Of a stretch of DNA of 64,000 bases, positions 26,293 to 34,823 are shown piece after piece (the first letter of the stretch is position 1; the number at the start of each line of letters is the position of its first letter). The stretch comes from Candidatus Bipolaricaulis sibiricus (GTDB lineage: Bacteria > Bipolaricaulota > Bipolaricaulia > Bipolaricaulales > Bipolaricaulaceae). The notes beneath the pieces are model-generated. The model was not told the origin of the DNA. It saw only the letters and a program-made list of their open reading frames with translations, and ran no database searches. The stretch covers positions 682,001 through 746,000 of the forward strand of contig CP034928.1 in NCBI GenBank assembly GCA_004102645.1, given 5' to 3'. The translations under genes and the position numbers were made by a program.

Positions 26293-29200
26293 ATGTCGAG
26301 ACGAAACCGTGATCTGGAGCATGTTCTTTGGTTTCTGCGCGCGATCAACCGCGGCGTGGATCTGCCAGAGCTCGCGCGGACGATCCTCGAGTACGCCCTG
26401 CAGTGCATCCCGCAAGCCCAGTCGGGGACGTTCCTTGTTCTCAACGATGAGGAAGGGGTGTTCGAGTACTGCGCGGCGGTGGGGTGGGACCTCGACCGCC
26501 TGGCGCGGATCAGAATCCCGCGGGAGGCCATCGTTCAGCGCCAGCTGGTGGCGGACCGGCCGGCCATCGTGCGCGATCCCCGCCGCCTGAACCGGGAGTC
26601 TCTCCCCCCCGACGTAGCCCGTGCCCTCGAGGAGTTCCCGGTTGCGGCGTTCATGACCTTCCCGATCTGCGCGGACGGCGAGGTGATCGCCTACTTCAAC
26701 GTCGACAGCCGGGACGACCCCGATGCGTTCTCTCCTGCCGATCTGGAGAAGCTGGATGCTGTGTGGGAGGAGATCACGCTGGCTGTCCGCGCCGCCCGGA
26801 GCCACGAACAACTGGCGCAATCGGAGCGGTTGCTCCGGCTCCTGTTCGAGCGCCTTGCCGATGCGGTGTTCATCGTCGCGCTCGATGGGACGATCCTCGC
26901 GGCCAACCCCGCGGCGGAGAGGCAGACCGGGTACACGGGCCCGGAGCTGCTGCAGATGAACATCCGACGGGACCTCGCTGTAGGTGAGCCGCAGATCCCA
27001 CACGCTGAGGTCAACGAGCGGTTGCTGCGAGGGGAGATCGTCACGCTTGAGGAGATGAGGCGCCGCAAGGACGGGAGCACGTTCTGGGTGGAATGCCACG
27101 GGGCGTTGTTCGAGTATCGGGGACAGCCCGCCGCCGTCTCGGTCAGTCGCGACATCAGCGATCGCAAGCGCCAGGAGAACGCCCAGGTTGCCCGCCTCAC
27201 GGCGCTCGAGGCTCTTGTGCGTGCCGGTCCAGAGATCACCCGTTCTCACGATCCGCGGGAAGTCGTGGAACGGATCGTGGCTGTGGCCCGTGAGATCGCG
27301 GGGGCGGACCACGCCAACGTGCTCCTGTTTGCCGCGGGAGGCGAGGTCGCAGAGACATTCGACCCGTTCGGAGCTCCCCGGATCCCCGTGCACGTACGGA
27401 AGGATGGATTCTCGCATTGGATCCTGCAGACGGGTCAGTTCCTCGTGATCGACGATATTCACCCGAACGGGGAGACCGTGCCCGCGGTCGTCGGTGCGGG
27501 CCAACGAACCATCTCGGCGAGCAAGGTGCTCGTCCGGGAGGGGATCCGATCGCTGGCCGGCCTTCCCGTGATCGTGGGCGGGGAGCGGCGGGCGATTCTG
27601 TACGTGCATAGCCGCCGGCCTGGGGCGTTGGCGCCCGGTCTGCCGGCGCTTGCCCTTCTTGCTGCTCAGGCAGGAGTTGCGCTAGAGAACGCGCTCCTGT
27701 ACAGAGATCTCAAGGACAGCGAGGCCCGGTACCGTGCCCTGTTCGAGGAATCTCCGCTCCCGCTGTGGATCGAGGACTTCTCCGCGGTGGAGCACAGGCT
27801 GGAGGCCCTCAGGGCCGACGGGGTGTCCGATCTCGCTGCGTTGTTGCAGGAGGACCCTCACCTGGCCCGGGAGCTCGTCGGCCTTGTGCGGGTCGTCGAT
27901 GTCAACCGAGCCACCCTGGGCATGTACCGGGCTGAGGACGCGGAGCAACTCCGCCGCCGTCTCCCTGAACTCATCGCGGAGGAGAGCTCGTCCCTGTTCG
28001 TGGGAGAGGTCCTTGCGATGTGGGAACGAAGGACGGAGTTCCACGGGGACGGGATCAACGTGGCGGCGGACGGAGCGCGGCTCCACATCCACCTGGTGTG
28101 GCGGGTCTTGCCCGGACACGAGCGGACCTACGATCGGGTTCTTGTCACCACCCTTGACATCACGGCCCGGGTGGAGGCCGAGCGGGAGATCCTTCGGCGA
28201 GATGAGGTGCTGGGCGCGGTCGGTCTTGCCGCGGAGCGGTTCCTGCGGGGCGGAGAGATCGAGACGGATATCCCGGCCGTGCTCGCCCGGCTTGGGGAGG
28301 CGGCAGGCGCGAGCCGCGCCTACATCTTCGAGCGCCACGACGACGTGGAGGGGCTGCCACAGGTCAGCCAGCGGTTCGAGTGGGTTGCGCCGGGGATCGC
28401 ACCCCAGATCGAGAGCCCCGTTCTCCAAAGTCTCCGGCTCGTCGAGGCAGGGTTCGCGCGGTGGGCCGAGGCCTTCTCCCGCGGGGAGGCAATCCATGGT
28501 CTGGTACGGGAGTTCCCGCCCGAGGAGCAGGCGGTTCTCGTGGCGCAGGGGATTCTCTCCCTCGTCGTGGTCCCGATCGTCGTGGCCAGGAGATGGTGGG
28601 GGTTCCTGGGGTTCGACGAGTGTTGTCGCGAATGCGTGTGGACGCAGTCCGAGGTCGAGGCCCTCCAAGCCGCGGCGCGAGCGCTCGGCGCGGCGATCGA
28701 GCGGGCAATGCTCGACAGGAACCTTCGCTCGCTGAACGCTGAGCTGGAAGGTCTGTACAAGCTGTCCATCGCCCTCGGCACTACCCTCGATCTCAGTGAC
28801 CTGTTCGGGCATATCTACGATGAGGTGACGCGGCTTGTCCCATGCGACGCGTTCACCCTGGCCCTGGTCGACGCGCCGCGGGGGCAGTTTCGCCTTGCGT
28901 TCGCCGTGGAGGAGGGGGTGCGCCTTCCCGAGCTCGTGTTGCCCCTCGATCCCCAACGTAGCCTCACCGCGTGGATCGTCTCGACCAAGGAGCCCCTACT
29001 GGTCCGTGACTTCGAAGCGGAGAAGGACCGGTTGCCGGCGGTGGCCCAACAGGTCGGGAAGCTCGTACGCAGTTGGCTGGGCGTGCCTCTGCTGTTCCAG
29101 GACGAGGTCCTGGGCGTCCTGTCCGTGCAGAGCCTGTCGCCGGGTGTCTACGACGCCGACGATCTTCGGCTGCTGCGCACGGTGTCCGCCCCGGTGGCGA

Positions 29201-30672
29201 CAGCGGTCCGCAACGCCCGCTCGTACATCCGACTGGCCGAGATGGAGCGCAGGCTGCGGGCGGTGGAGGACGCCGCGCGCTGGATGAAGCTGGCGCGTAA
29301 CAAGCCTGAGCTGTACGACATCGTGCTTGAGCTGGCCGACTCGGTGCTCGGGTACAGGCCGTGCGCGATCCTCGAACCGCAGGACGAGCACCTGGTGGTG
29401 ATTGCCGGACACGAGGAGCTGGCCTGGGCGCGCGGGCTGCGGGTGCCGATCGACGGCAACGGGATCACGGTCGCGGCGGCGCGGTCGCGCGAGGGGGTGT
29501 ACGTCCCGGACGTGGCGACGGACGAGCGGTACGTCCACGGGAATTCGGGGACCCGGAGCGAACTGGCGATCCCCATTACCCACGGCGACCGGTTGCTGGG
29601 GGTGCTCGACGTGCAGGCGGACCGGGTCGACGCAATCCCCCCCGGGGATCGCGATCTGTTGGGGATCGTGGCCTCAGAGCTGGCGGTTGCGCTTGTGGGG
29701 CTGGAGCGGGTTGCGCGACTGGAGAGTCTGACCGAGAAGCTGGCCGGCCTCCACGAGGCGTCGCGGCAGCTGACGCGCTGCACGACCGAAGCGGACGTGT
29801 GCCGCGCCGCGGTCGAGGTGATGGCCGAGGTTCTGGGGTTCCAGCACGTGATCGTTGGCCTCGGTCGTGGGGACCTGCTGGTGCCGACAGCGTGGGTGGG
29901 ATCGGTGCTGAGCCGACCGAAGACGTTCCGCAAGGGGGAGGGAGTCGCGGGGAAGACCTGGCTCACTGGGGAGTCTGCGTGGGGCAACCTCGACCACTTC
30001 CCCGAGGCCCGGCCCGTGGATCCCCGGATCGAGGCGTTCATCTCCGTTCCGATCGGGTCGATCGGCGTGATTCAGGTGGTCTCGCCCGTGCGCGACGCGT
30101 ACACCGCCGAGGACGTGAGTCTGGTCGAGATCCTGGCGCGCCACATGTTCGAGGAGATCCGACGGGTTCAGCTGGAGAACGAGCTGCGGGAGCAGGCGAC
30201 GCGCGATCCGCTGACCGGTCTCTACAACCGGCGGTTCCTGGCCGAGACTCTGGCCCGGGAGCTCGAGCGCGCTCGGCGGTACGGTCATCCGCTCACCCTG
30301 ATCCTGGCGGACATCGACGACTTCAAGCGGGTGAACGACCGTTACGGCCACGTGGCGGGCGACGCGGCGCTCCGGTGTGTGGCCGATGTGCTCCAGACAA
30401 GCGTTCGGGCCGTGGATCTGGTGTTCCGGTACGGGGGCGAGGAGTTCGTGGTTGTCCTTCCCGAGACCGGGAGCGGCGGCGATGCGCTCCAGCGCCTGCA
30501 GGAGAAGATGGCCGCGGTGCCGGTCCCCGATGTGCCTGGTCTGACGCTGAGCGTCAGTCTGGGCCACGTGACGTGGGATCCGTCCGGGGACGCTGTGTCG
30601 ACCCTGGAGGACCTCCTGCACCGGGCGGACGAGGTGCTGTACGCGATCAAGGGCCGCCGCGGCGGCCGCTAG
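26293..30672 (+). CDS. Multi-GAF/PAS sensor diguanylate cyclase
   Basis: A 1,459-residue soluble signalling protein predicted to make c-di-GMP. Approximate order: GAF (1-170), PAS (176-295), GAF (300-465), PAS (475-630), then four more GAF-like domains (635-800, 815-980, 982-1139, 1142-1292) and GGDEF (1300-1456). The active site is GGEEF at 1381-1385, preceded by DIDDFKRVNDRYGH. An inhibitory I-site RAVD stands at 1372-1375, five residues before GGEEF, so product inhibition is likely. No transmembrane segment is evident. GAF ligands are unknown; a heme, small molecule or redox signal is possible. Start chosen from the promoter position. Confidence 0.93.
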   Translation: MSRRNRDLEHVLWFLRAINRGVDLPELARTILEYALQCIPQAQSGTFLVLNDEEGVFEYCAAVGWDLDRLARIRIPREAIVQRQLVADRPAIVRDPRRLNRESLPPDVARALEEFPVAAFMTFPICADGEVIAYFNVDSRDDPDAFSPADLEKLDAVWEEITLAVRAARSHEQLAQSERLLRLLFERLADAVFIVALDGTILAANPAAERQTGYTGPELLQMNIRRDLAVGEPQIPHAEVNERLLRGEIVTLEEMRRRKDGSTFWVECHGALFEYRGQPAAVSVSRDISDRKRQENAQVARLTALEALVRAGPEITRSHDPREVVERIVAVAREIAGADHANVLLFAAGGEVAETFDPFGAPRIPVHVRKDGFSHWILQTGQFLVIDDIHPNGETVPAVVGAGQRTISASKVLVREGIRSLAGLPVIVGGERRAILYVHSRRPGALAPGLPALALLAAQAGVALENALLYRDLKDSEARYRALFEESPLPLWIEDFSAVEHRLEALRADGVSDLAALLQEDPHLARELVGLVRVVDVNRATLGMYRAEDAEQLRRRLPELIAEESSSLFVGEVLAMWERRTEFHGDGINVAADGARLHIHLVWRVLPGHERTYDRVLVTTLDITARVEAEREILRRDEVLGAVGLAAERFLRGGEIETDIPAVLARLGEAAGASRAYIFERHDDVEGLPQVSQRFEWVAPGIAPQIESPVLQSLRLVEAGFARWAEAFSRGEAIHGLVREFPPEEQAVLVAQGILSLVVVPIVVARRWWGFLGFDECCRECVWTQSEVEALQAAARALGAAIERAMLDRNLRSLNAELEGLYKLSIALGTTLDLSDLFGHIYDEVTRLVPCDAFTLALVDAPRGQFRLAFAVEEGVRLPELVLPLDPQRSLTAWIVSTKEPLLVRDFEAEKDRLPAVAQQVGKLVRSWLGVPLLFQDEVLGVLSVQSLSPGVYDADDLRLLRTVSAPVATAVRNARSYIRLAEMERRLRAVEDAARWMKLARNKPELYDIVLELADSVLGYRPCAILEPQDEHLVVIAGHEELAWARGLRVPIDGNGITVAAARSREGVYVPDVATDERYVHGNSGTRSELAIPITHGDRLLGVLDVQADRVDAIPPGDRDLLGIVASELAVALVGLERVARLESLTEKLAGLHEASRQLTRCTTEADVCRAAVEVMAEVLGFQHVIVGLGRGDLLVPTAWVGSVLSRPKTFRKGEGVAGKTWLTGESAWGNLDHFPEARPVDPRIEAFISVPIGSIGVIQVVSPVRDAYTAEDVSLVEILARHMFEEIRRVQLENELREQATRDPLTGLYNRRFLAETLARELERARRYGHPLTLILADIDDFKRVNDRYGHVAGDAALRCVADVLQTSVRAVDLVFRYGGEEFVVVLPETGSGGDALQRLQEKMAAVPVPDVPGLTLSVSLGHVTWDPSGDAVSTLEDLLHRADEVLYAIKGRRGGR

Positions 30673-30677
30673 GTCAC

Positions 30678-30707
30678 TTGCGGGGCCGACGCCGTTCCCA
30701 CTAAGAT
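30678..30707 (+). promoter_or_regulatory. Promoter of tRNA-Arg
   Basis: TTGCGG (30678-30683), 18 nt, TAAGAT (30702-30707); predicted start about 30715, seven bases before the tRNA. Confidence 0.5.
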
Positions 30708-30721
30708 CCGGCAGTCATCCT

Positions 30722-30798
30722 GCGCCCGTAGCTCAGCTGGATAGAGCAGCGGTTTCCTAAACCGCAGGCCGGAGGTTCGAGTCCTCCCGGGCGTACCA
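30722..30798 (+). tRNA. tRNA-Arg (anticodon CCU)
   Basis: Acceptor GCGCCCG/CGGGCGT (G1-T72 wobble), anticodon stem GCGGT/ACCGC enclosing TTCCTAA, T-arm GGAGG TTCGAGT CCTCC, encoded CCA. Reads AGG codons. Confidence 0.94.
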
Positions 30799-30881
30799 CC
30801 GCCGGGTCTGTCCCGGCCGGCGGCGCCACCCCGGGATCCCGGATCGCGCTCGTCGTCCCCTGTCCGTCGACCCGCGGTGCC

Positions 30882-30910
30882 TTGCATCCCGCTCTCTATA
30901 GACGTATAAA
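30882..30910 (+). promoter_or_regulatory. Promoter of the phosphate transporter gene
   Basis: TTGCAT (30882-30887), 17 nt, TATAAA (30905-30910), giving a leader of about 27 nt. This is one of the few AT-rich patches in the region. Confidence 0.6.
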
Positions 30911-30943
30911 GCGCCCCATACCTGGCGCCCTGCGCCAGCTCCC

Positions 30944-31885
30944 ATGTGGGCGATGCTTCCAGCGGTGTTGATGGGATGGTCCCTCGGGACGAACGACGCG
31001 GCGAACGTGTTCGGCCTTGCCGTCGGCGCGCGCGCGGTGCAGTACCGCACTGCCGTCCTGTTGACGAGCGCGTTTGTCCTGCTGGGGGCGTACTTCGGGG
31101 GAGCGCGGGGGATGGCCACCTATGGAGCGCTCACCGGGCACGATCTGGCGACGGCGTTCTGCGTCGCGTTGGCGGCAGGGGCAACCGTGACGCTGATGAC
31201 CTTGTTCGGGCTCCCGGTGTCGGCGACGCAAGCTGCAGTGGGGGCGATGATCGGGGTCGCGCTGGCCGCCGGCCGAGCTGTGGAGTGGGGGGTGCTGGTG
31301 CGGATCGTCCTGTCCTGGATCACATCCCCGCTGGGGTGCCTTGTCCTCGCCTACCTCCTCCACCGCTTTCTGGGGCCGCCTCTCCAACGCCGGCTGGCCG
31401 GGATCACGGCCTACGACGCGTTCCTCCGGTGGGCGATCGTGGCCGTGGGAATCGGCGGCTCCTACGCCCTGGGAGCGAACAGCGTGGCCAACGTGACGGG
31501 CGTCTACGTGGGGGCAGGGCTTCTGTCCGTCCCAGCGGCGGCGCTGATCGGCGGGGGGAGCATTGCGCTGGGGGTCTTGACCTACGCCCGGAAGGTGATG
31601 GAGACGGTGGGGGAGCGGCTCGTGTACCTGGGGCTCCTCCCGGCCCTGTTCGCCGCGATTTCCCAGGCTGCGATCCTGCGCCTGTTCGCCTACGTCGGGG
31701 TTCCCGTGTCGACGTCCCAGGCCGTGGTGGGGGCGGTGGTCGGGATCGGGCTCGTGAAGGGCGTGTCGGCGGTCAACGCCCGGCAGCTGGGGGCGATCTT
31801 CGTGGGGTGGGCGCTGACCCCGCCCGTGGCCGGGGTGGTGGGGTTCGTCCTCTGGCTGGCGCTGGGTTCCGTCCTTCCCGCGTAG
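30944..31885 (+). CDS. Inorganic phosphate transporter, Pit family
   Basis: Polytopic membrane protein of 313 residues that would symport phosphate (or sulfate) with cations. It carries the duplicated Pit signature: GWSLGTNDAANVFGLAVGA in the first half and YALGANSVANVTGVYVGA in the second, plus PVSATQAAVGAMIGVAL and PVSTSQAVVGAVVGIGL. Shorter than E. coli PitA (499), matching the compact archaeal/bacterial form. No PhoU-like partner gene is adjacent. The first ATG is used; the ribosome site is weak. Confidence 0.93.
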   Translation: MWAMLPAVLMGWSLGTNDAANVFGLAVGARAVQYRTAVLLTSAFVLLGAYFGGARGMATYGALTGHDLATAFCVALAAGATVTLMTLFGLPVSATQAAVGAMIGVALAAGRAVEWGVLVRIVLSWITSPLGCLVLAYLLHRFLGPPLQRRLAGITAYDAFLRWAIVAVGIGGSYALGANSVANVTGVYVGAGLLSVPAAALIGGGSIALGVLTYARKVMETVGERLVYLGLLPALFAAISQAAILRLFAYVGVPVSTSQAVVGAVVGIGLVKGVSAVNARQLGAIFVGWALTPPVAGVVGFVLWLALGSVLPA

Positions 31886-31896
31886 GGGACGGCGCG

Positions 31897-31925
31897 TTGC
31901 CCGATGCAGAAACCGCGGCTAGAAT
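31897..31925 (+). promoter_or_regulatory. Promoter of tRNA-Ser
   Basis: TTGCCC (31897-31902), 17 nt, TAGAAT (31920-31925), with the tRNA starting ten bases later. Confidence 0.55.
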
Positions 31926-31934
31926 CCAACTCCC

Positions 31935-32025
31935 GGAGGGGTGGGTGAGCGGCCGAAGCCACTTGCCTGGAGAGCAAGTGCACCCCCAAAGGGTGCCGTG
32001 GGTTCAAATCCCACCCCCTCCGCCA
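31935..32025 (+). tRNA. tRNA-Ser (anticodon GGA)
   Basis: Class II tRNA with a long variable arm (GCACCC-CCAAA-GGGTGC). Acceptor GGAGGGG/CCCCTCC, anticodon stem ending ACTTGC/GCAAGT around CTGGAGA, T-arm GTGGG TTCAAAT CCCAC, discriminator G and encoded CCA. Confidence 0.95.
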
Positions 32026-32085
32026 GAAAGGCGGTTCGCGGTCACGGGTTCCAGGTTGGTCGGTTGACACAGGGGCGGCCGTAGC

Positions 32086-32462
32086 ATAGGGAAGATCGAG
32101 CGGTTCGAGGACATCGAGGGTGGCCGGAAGCCCGGGCGTCGGCACGTGCCATCCACAGCCGGACAAGGACCTCTCCTCTAGCTACAGATCCCAGCCTTCG
32201 CGATCAGCAGCAACGTGCTGCTGTGTCCGTCATGGCCAACATCGCAGAGGGGTTCCAGCGAGGGTCGAGCCGGTAGTTCGTCCAGTATCTCCTTCAGGCA
32301 CGAGGTTCTGCGGGCGAGGTCCGTCGCCTGCTCCATGCTGCTCGCGATGTCGGCCTTGTCGGGGAAGAGGAGTTCGAGCGCGCTACTGAGACTGAGCAGG
32401 CGAGGCTGGCTGCGCGTCTCCTGAGCGGGTTCGTGCGCTATCTCCGGCGAACCTCGACGTGA
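32086..32462 (+). pseudogene. Decayed four-helix-bundle protein (23S rRNA intervening-sequence protein family)
   Basis: Three lesions can be read. The expected start reads ATA (32086-32088), followed by GKIERFEDIE, a family N-terminus. The frame then shifts at about 32117 to WPEARASARAIHSRT and LATDPSLRDQQQRAAVSVMA NIAEGF (space added). A TAG at 32274-32276 interrupts GSSR-stop-FVQYLLQARGSAGEVRRLL, which runs on to FVRYLRRTST. The pieces line up with the S23/IVP four-helix bundle family (about 120 residues). It lies just after tRNA-Ser, a frequent insertion neighbourhood. Clearly non-functional as it stands. Confidence 0.82.
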
Positions 32463-32488
32463 GGCCCGCCGCAGATCTGCCGGAACCG

Positions 32489-32517
32489 TTGACCTCCCAA
32501 CCGAGAGCCTCTACACT
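32489..32517 (+). promoter_or_regulatory. Promoter of the SRP RNA gene
   Basis: TTGACC (32489-32494), 17 nt, TACACT (32512-32517); predicted start about 32524. Confidence 0.6.
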
Positions 32518-32523
32518 GGTCAC

Positions 32524-32765
32524 CGGCCCGTGCAGGTGGGGGGTTAGCGGTCCCCTGTATCCACAACCCGCTCTAGGTGGAGCTGATGGGCCTCCCGAGA
32601 GGAAGGGGAGACGGAAGCGGACGGGGACACCCGGGCGATGACGGTCGAGCCCCCTGCGACGCACACCGGTGAACCCCGCTAGGCCCGGAAGGGAGCAACG
32701 GTAAGCTGGTCCCTGCGGGTGATAGGGGATCCCTTGGCCCGAGCTCGGCCCCCCGAAGCGCCCGG
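32524..32765 (+). ncRNA. ffs: Signal recognition particle RNA, large form with Alu domain
   Basis: The universally conserved S-domain helix 8 is present: CCGCTAGGCCCGGAAGGGAG then CAACGGTAAGC (about 32677-32706), with the GGAA tetraloop that binds Ffh. Upstream, GGTTAGCGGTCCCCTGTATC and CAACCCGCTCTAGGTGG (about 32542-32580) match the Alu-domain part of the Bacillus long SRP RNA (GUAGCGGUGCCCUGUAACC with AAUCCGCUCUAGCAGG). Total length of about 240 nt agrees with the long form rather than the 4.5S form of E. coli. Ends are approximate: the 5' end is set by the promoter and the 3' end by the last GC-rich pairing block. Confidence 0.88.
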
Positions 32766-32869
32766 TGAACCGGCCCCGACGGAGGCCCGCACGGGCCGCT
32801 ACTGCGGTTGCAGAGAGGCGGTTGGACGGTTCCAGGTTCCGATTTCGTGCTCATGCGTCTCCACCACAC

Positions 32870-32898
32870 TTGACAAGGGATTGGGGGCCCGCTAGGAT
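32870..32898 (+). promoter_or_regulatory. Promoter of the Rrf2 regulator gene
   Basis: Perfect TTGACA (32870-32875), 17 nt, TAGGAT (32893-32898). The strongest match to a housekeeping promoter in the window. Confidence 0.72.
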
Positions 32899-32910
32899 AA
32901 GAAGACAATA

Positions 32911-32924
32911 TGATCCGATTATCA
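32911..32924 (+). promoter_or_regulatory. Possible Rrf2 operator
   Basis: TGAT-N6-ATCA inverted repeat in an AT-rich patch just past the expected transcription start. A plausible autoregulatory site, but the arms are only 4 bp. Confidence 0.3.
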
Positions 32925-32935
32925 GGTGGTGGGCC

Positions 32936-33412
32936 GTGAGGTTCTCCCTGTCGAGCAAGTACGCGATCCTGACCCTCGTCCGCCTGGCGGCGGCCGGCGG
33001 TGGGCCGGTCACGGTGCGTGATCTCGCCGCGGATGGGTCGATTCCGGAGCCGTACCTGGCTAAGCTCGTGCCTCCTCTGGTGCGGGCCGAGATCCTCTCC
33101 TCCACGCGTGGCCGGGGAGGGGGGATCGCCCTCGCCCGCCCCGCCGACACCATCTCACTGGCGGAAATCATCCGCGTCACGGAGGGGAACGCTGCGCTTC
33201 AGGAGTGCCCGTTCGACCCGGACCCGTGTCCAGGCAAGGCGGACTGCCCGCTCTCTTCAGTGTGGGATCCCCTCCGAGAACGGGTCGTTCGCTTTCTCGA
33301 GCAGACCACGCTCGACTCTTTGGCGGCGCGGGTGAAGGCCAGCGCAGGAGACGCAAGCCCGCATCTCACCACCGAGACCGCTGAGGCGAAGGCCGTGACG
33401 GATGATGGGTGA
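32936..33412 (+). CDS. Rrf2 family Fe-S transcriptional regulator
   Basis: A 158-residue winged-helix regulator. MRFSLSSKYAILTLVRLAAA-type N-terminus (GTG start), PEPYLAKLVPPLVRAEILSS recognition region and GRGGGIALARPADTISLAEI wing are standard. A three-cysteine cluster site follows (Cys-x6-Cys-x5-Cys in ECPFDPDPCPGKADCPL), like the IscR/NsrR Fe-S ligands. Downstream flavodiiron, DUF438 and Hcp genes suggest an NO- or redox-sensing NsrR-like role, although the cysteine spacing is not diagnostic between IscR and NsrR. Starts after AGGTGG. Confidence 0.9.
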   Translation: MRFSLSSKYAILTLVRLAAAGGGPVTVRDLAADGSIPEPYLAKLVPPLVRAEILSSTRGRGGGIALARPADTISLAEIIRVTEGNAALQECPFDPDPCPGKADCPLSSVWDPLRERVVRFLEQTTLDSLAARVKASAGDASPHLTTETAEAKAVTDDG

Positions 33413-33533
33413 CGAGGTGAGGCTTGCACGGCTTGGGGTTCACGCGGGATGGACCAGGAGGCTACTGCTTCCGCCGGCGCCTCCGCGAACTCGGCGGTTG
33501 GGGGACCATCGACGTCCGAAATAGGAGGTTGGG

Positions 33534-34718
33534 ATGAGCGAGATGATCGGCAACACCCGAAAGGAAGCGTTGAAGAAAATCCTGCGCCGGCTGCACGACG
33601 GAGAGAGCCCGCAGAAGCTCAAGGAGGCGTTCCGGGAGGCGGTGGGGAACGTCTCGCCCCAGGAGATCGCGGCGGTGGAGGAGGAGCTCGTCCGCGATGG
33701 GGTGCCCCGCGAGGAGCTGATGAAGCTCTGCGATCTCCACCTCGCCCTGTTCGAGGAGTCCCTCGCCGGGGCCGAGATCTCGACCCCTCCCTGGCACCCC
33801 CTGCACATTCTGATGGCCGAGCACCGCGAGATGCTGGCGGTGGCCAACCGGCTTGCCTCCCGGGCCCGAGAGGGCGTCCGCACCCCGGAGGACAGGCAGG
33901 AGGTCGAGGGCCTCGTCGGACACCTCGTGGGGTCCGAGAGCCACTACCTCCGGGAGGAGAACGTCTTGTTCCCCTACCTTGAACGGCACGGGATCATCGA
34001 ACCGCCGAAGGTGATGTGGGCCGAGCACGACCGGATCCGCGAGCTGAAGAAGGCCGTGGTCAACGACGCACCGGCCGGGAAGGACCTCGCTGAGGGGGCG
34101 ATCGCCTTGAGTGAGATGCTGGCGAGCCACTTCCTCAAGGAGAACCGGATTCTCTTCCCAAGCGGGCTGCGGGTCATCCCGGACGGCGCGTGGCCGGAGA
34201 TCCGCCGCCAGTTCGATGAGATCGGCTACTGCTGCTTTACCCCGGCCGTGCCGCCCCCACCGGAAGGCGCGGCCGCTCCGGCTCGCGCTGCGGCGCCGGC
34301 GTCGGCCTCCGAGTTCCGGCTGCGGTTCCCGACCGGCGAGTTCACCCCCCAGGAGCTGGAGGCGGTGCTCAACGCCCTCCCCGTGGACATCACCTTCGTA
34401 GACAAGGACGATACGGTGCGCTACTTCAGCGCCTCCAAGGACCGGATCTTCGTCCGCACCGAGGCCGTGCTCGGCCGGAAGGTTCGTGACTGCCACCCCC
34501 CGAAGAGCGTGCACGTGGTGGAGAGGATCGTCAGCGATTTCAAGGCCGGCCGGCGCGACGTGGCCGAGTTCTGGATCCCGTTCCGGGAGAGGTTTGTCTA
34601 CATCCGGTACTTCCCCGTGCGGGGCCGCGGCGGCGAGTACCTGGGCACGGTCGAGGTGACCCAGGACATCGGCCCGATCCAGAGGATCTCCGGAGAGCGT
34701 CGGCTTCTGGACGACTGA
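33534..34718 (+). CDS. DUF438 protein with hemerythrin-like and PAS domains
   Basis: A 394-residue cytosolic protein. Residues 5-75 are the DUF438 region (KILRRLHDGESPQKLKEAFR). Residues 85-235 form a hemerythrin-like bundle with likely di-iron histidines in HPLHILMAEHREML, SESHYLREENVLFPYLERHG, WAEHDRIRELKK and ASHFLKENRILFP. An Ala/Pro-rich linker leads to a C-terminal PAS domain (LNALPVDITFVDKDDTVRYF ... DCHPPKSVHVVERIV). Such proteins are linked to NO/O2 sensing or Fe-S repair. Strong TAGGAGG ribosome site. First structural gene after the Rrf2 regulator. Confidence 0.9.
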   Translation: MSEMIGNTRKEALKKILRRLHDGESPQKLKEAFREAVGNVSPQEIAAVEEELVRDGVPREELMKLCDLHLALFEESLAGAEISTPPWHPLHILMAEHREMLAVANRLASRAREGVRTPEDRQEVEGLVGHLVGSESHYLREENVLFPYLERHGIIEPPKVMWAEHDRIRELKKAVVNDAPAGKDLAEGAIALSEMLASHFLKENRILFPSGLRVIPDGAWPEIRRQFDEIGYCCFTPAVPPPPEGAAAPARAAAPASASEFRLRFPTGEFTPQELEAVLNALPVDITFVDKDDTVRYFSASKDRIFVRTEAVLGRKVRDCHPPKSVHVVERIVSDFKAGRRDVAEFWIPFRERFVYIRYFPVRGRGGEYLGTVEVTQDIGPIQRISGERRLLDD

Positions 34719-34823
34719 CGCCCTCCCCCGCCCTACGGCCCTCCCGAGAAGGAAGCGGTCAAGCGGGCAGGGTATTCCCCCTGGATGGGGGAGGGTACGG
34801 AGCGGGCGACGAAAGGAGCGAAG

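Noticed and set aside
32064-32087. TTGACA as a promoter for the four-helix-bundle remnant
   Set aside because: The nearest -10-like hexamer (TAGCAT) is only 12 nt away, too close for a normal promoter.
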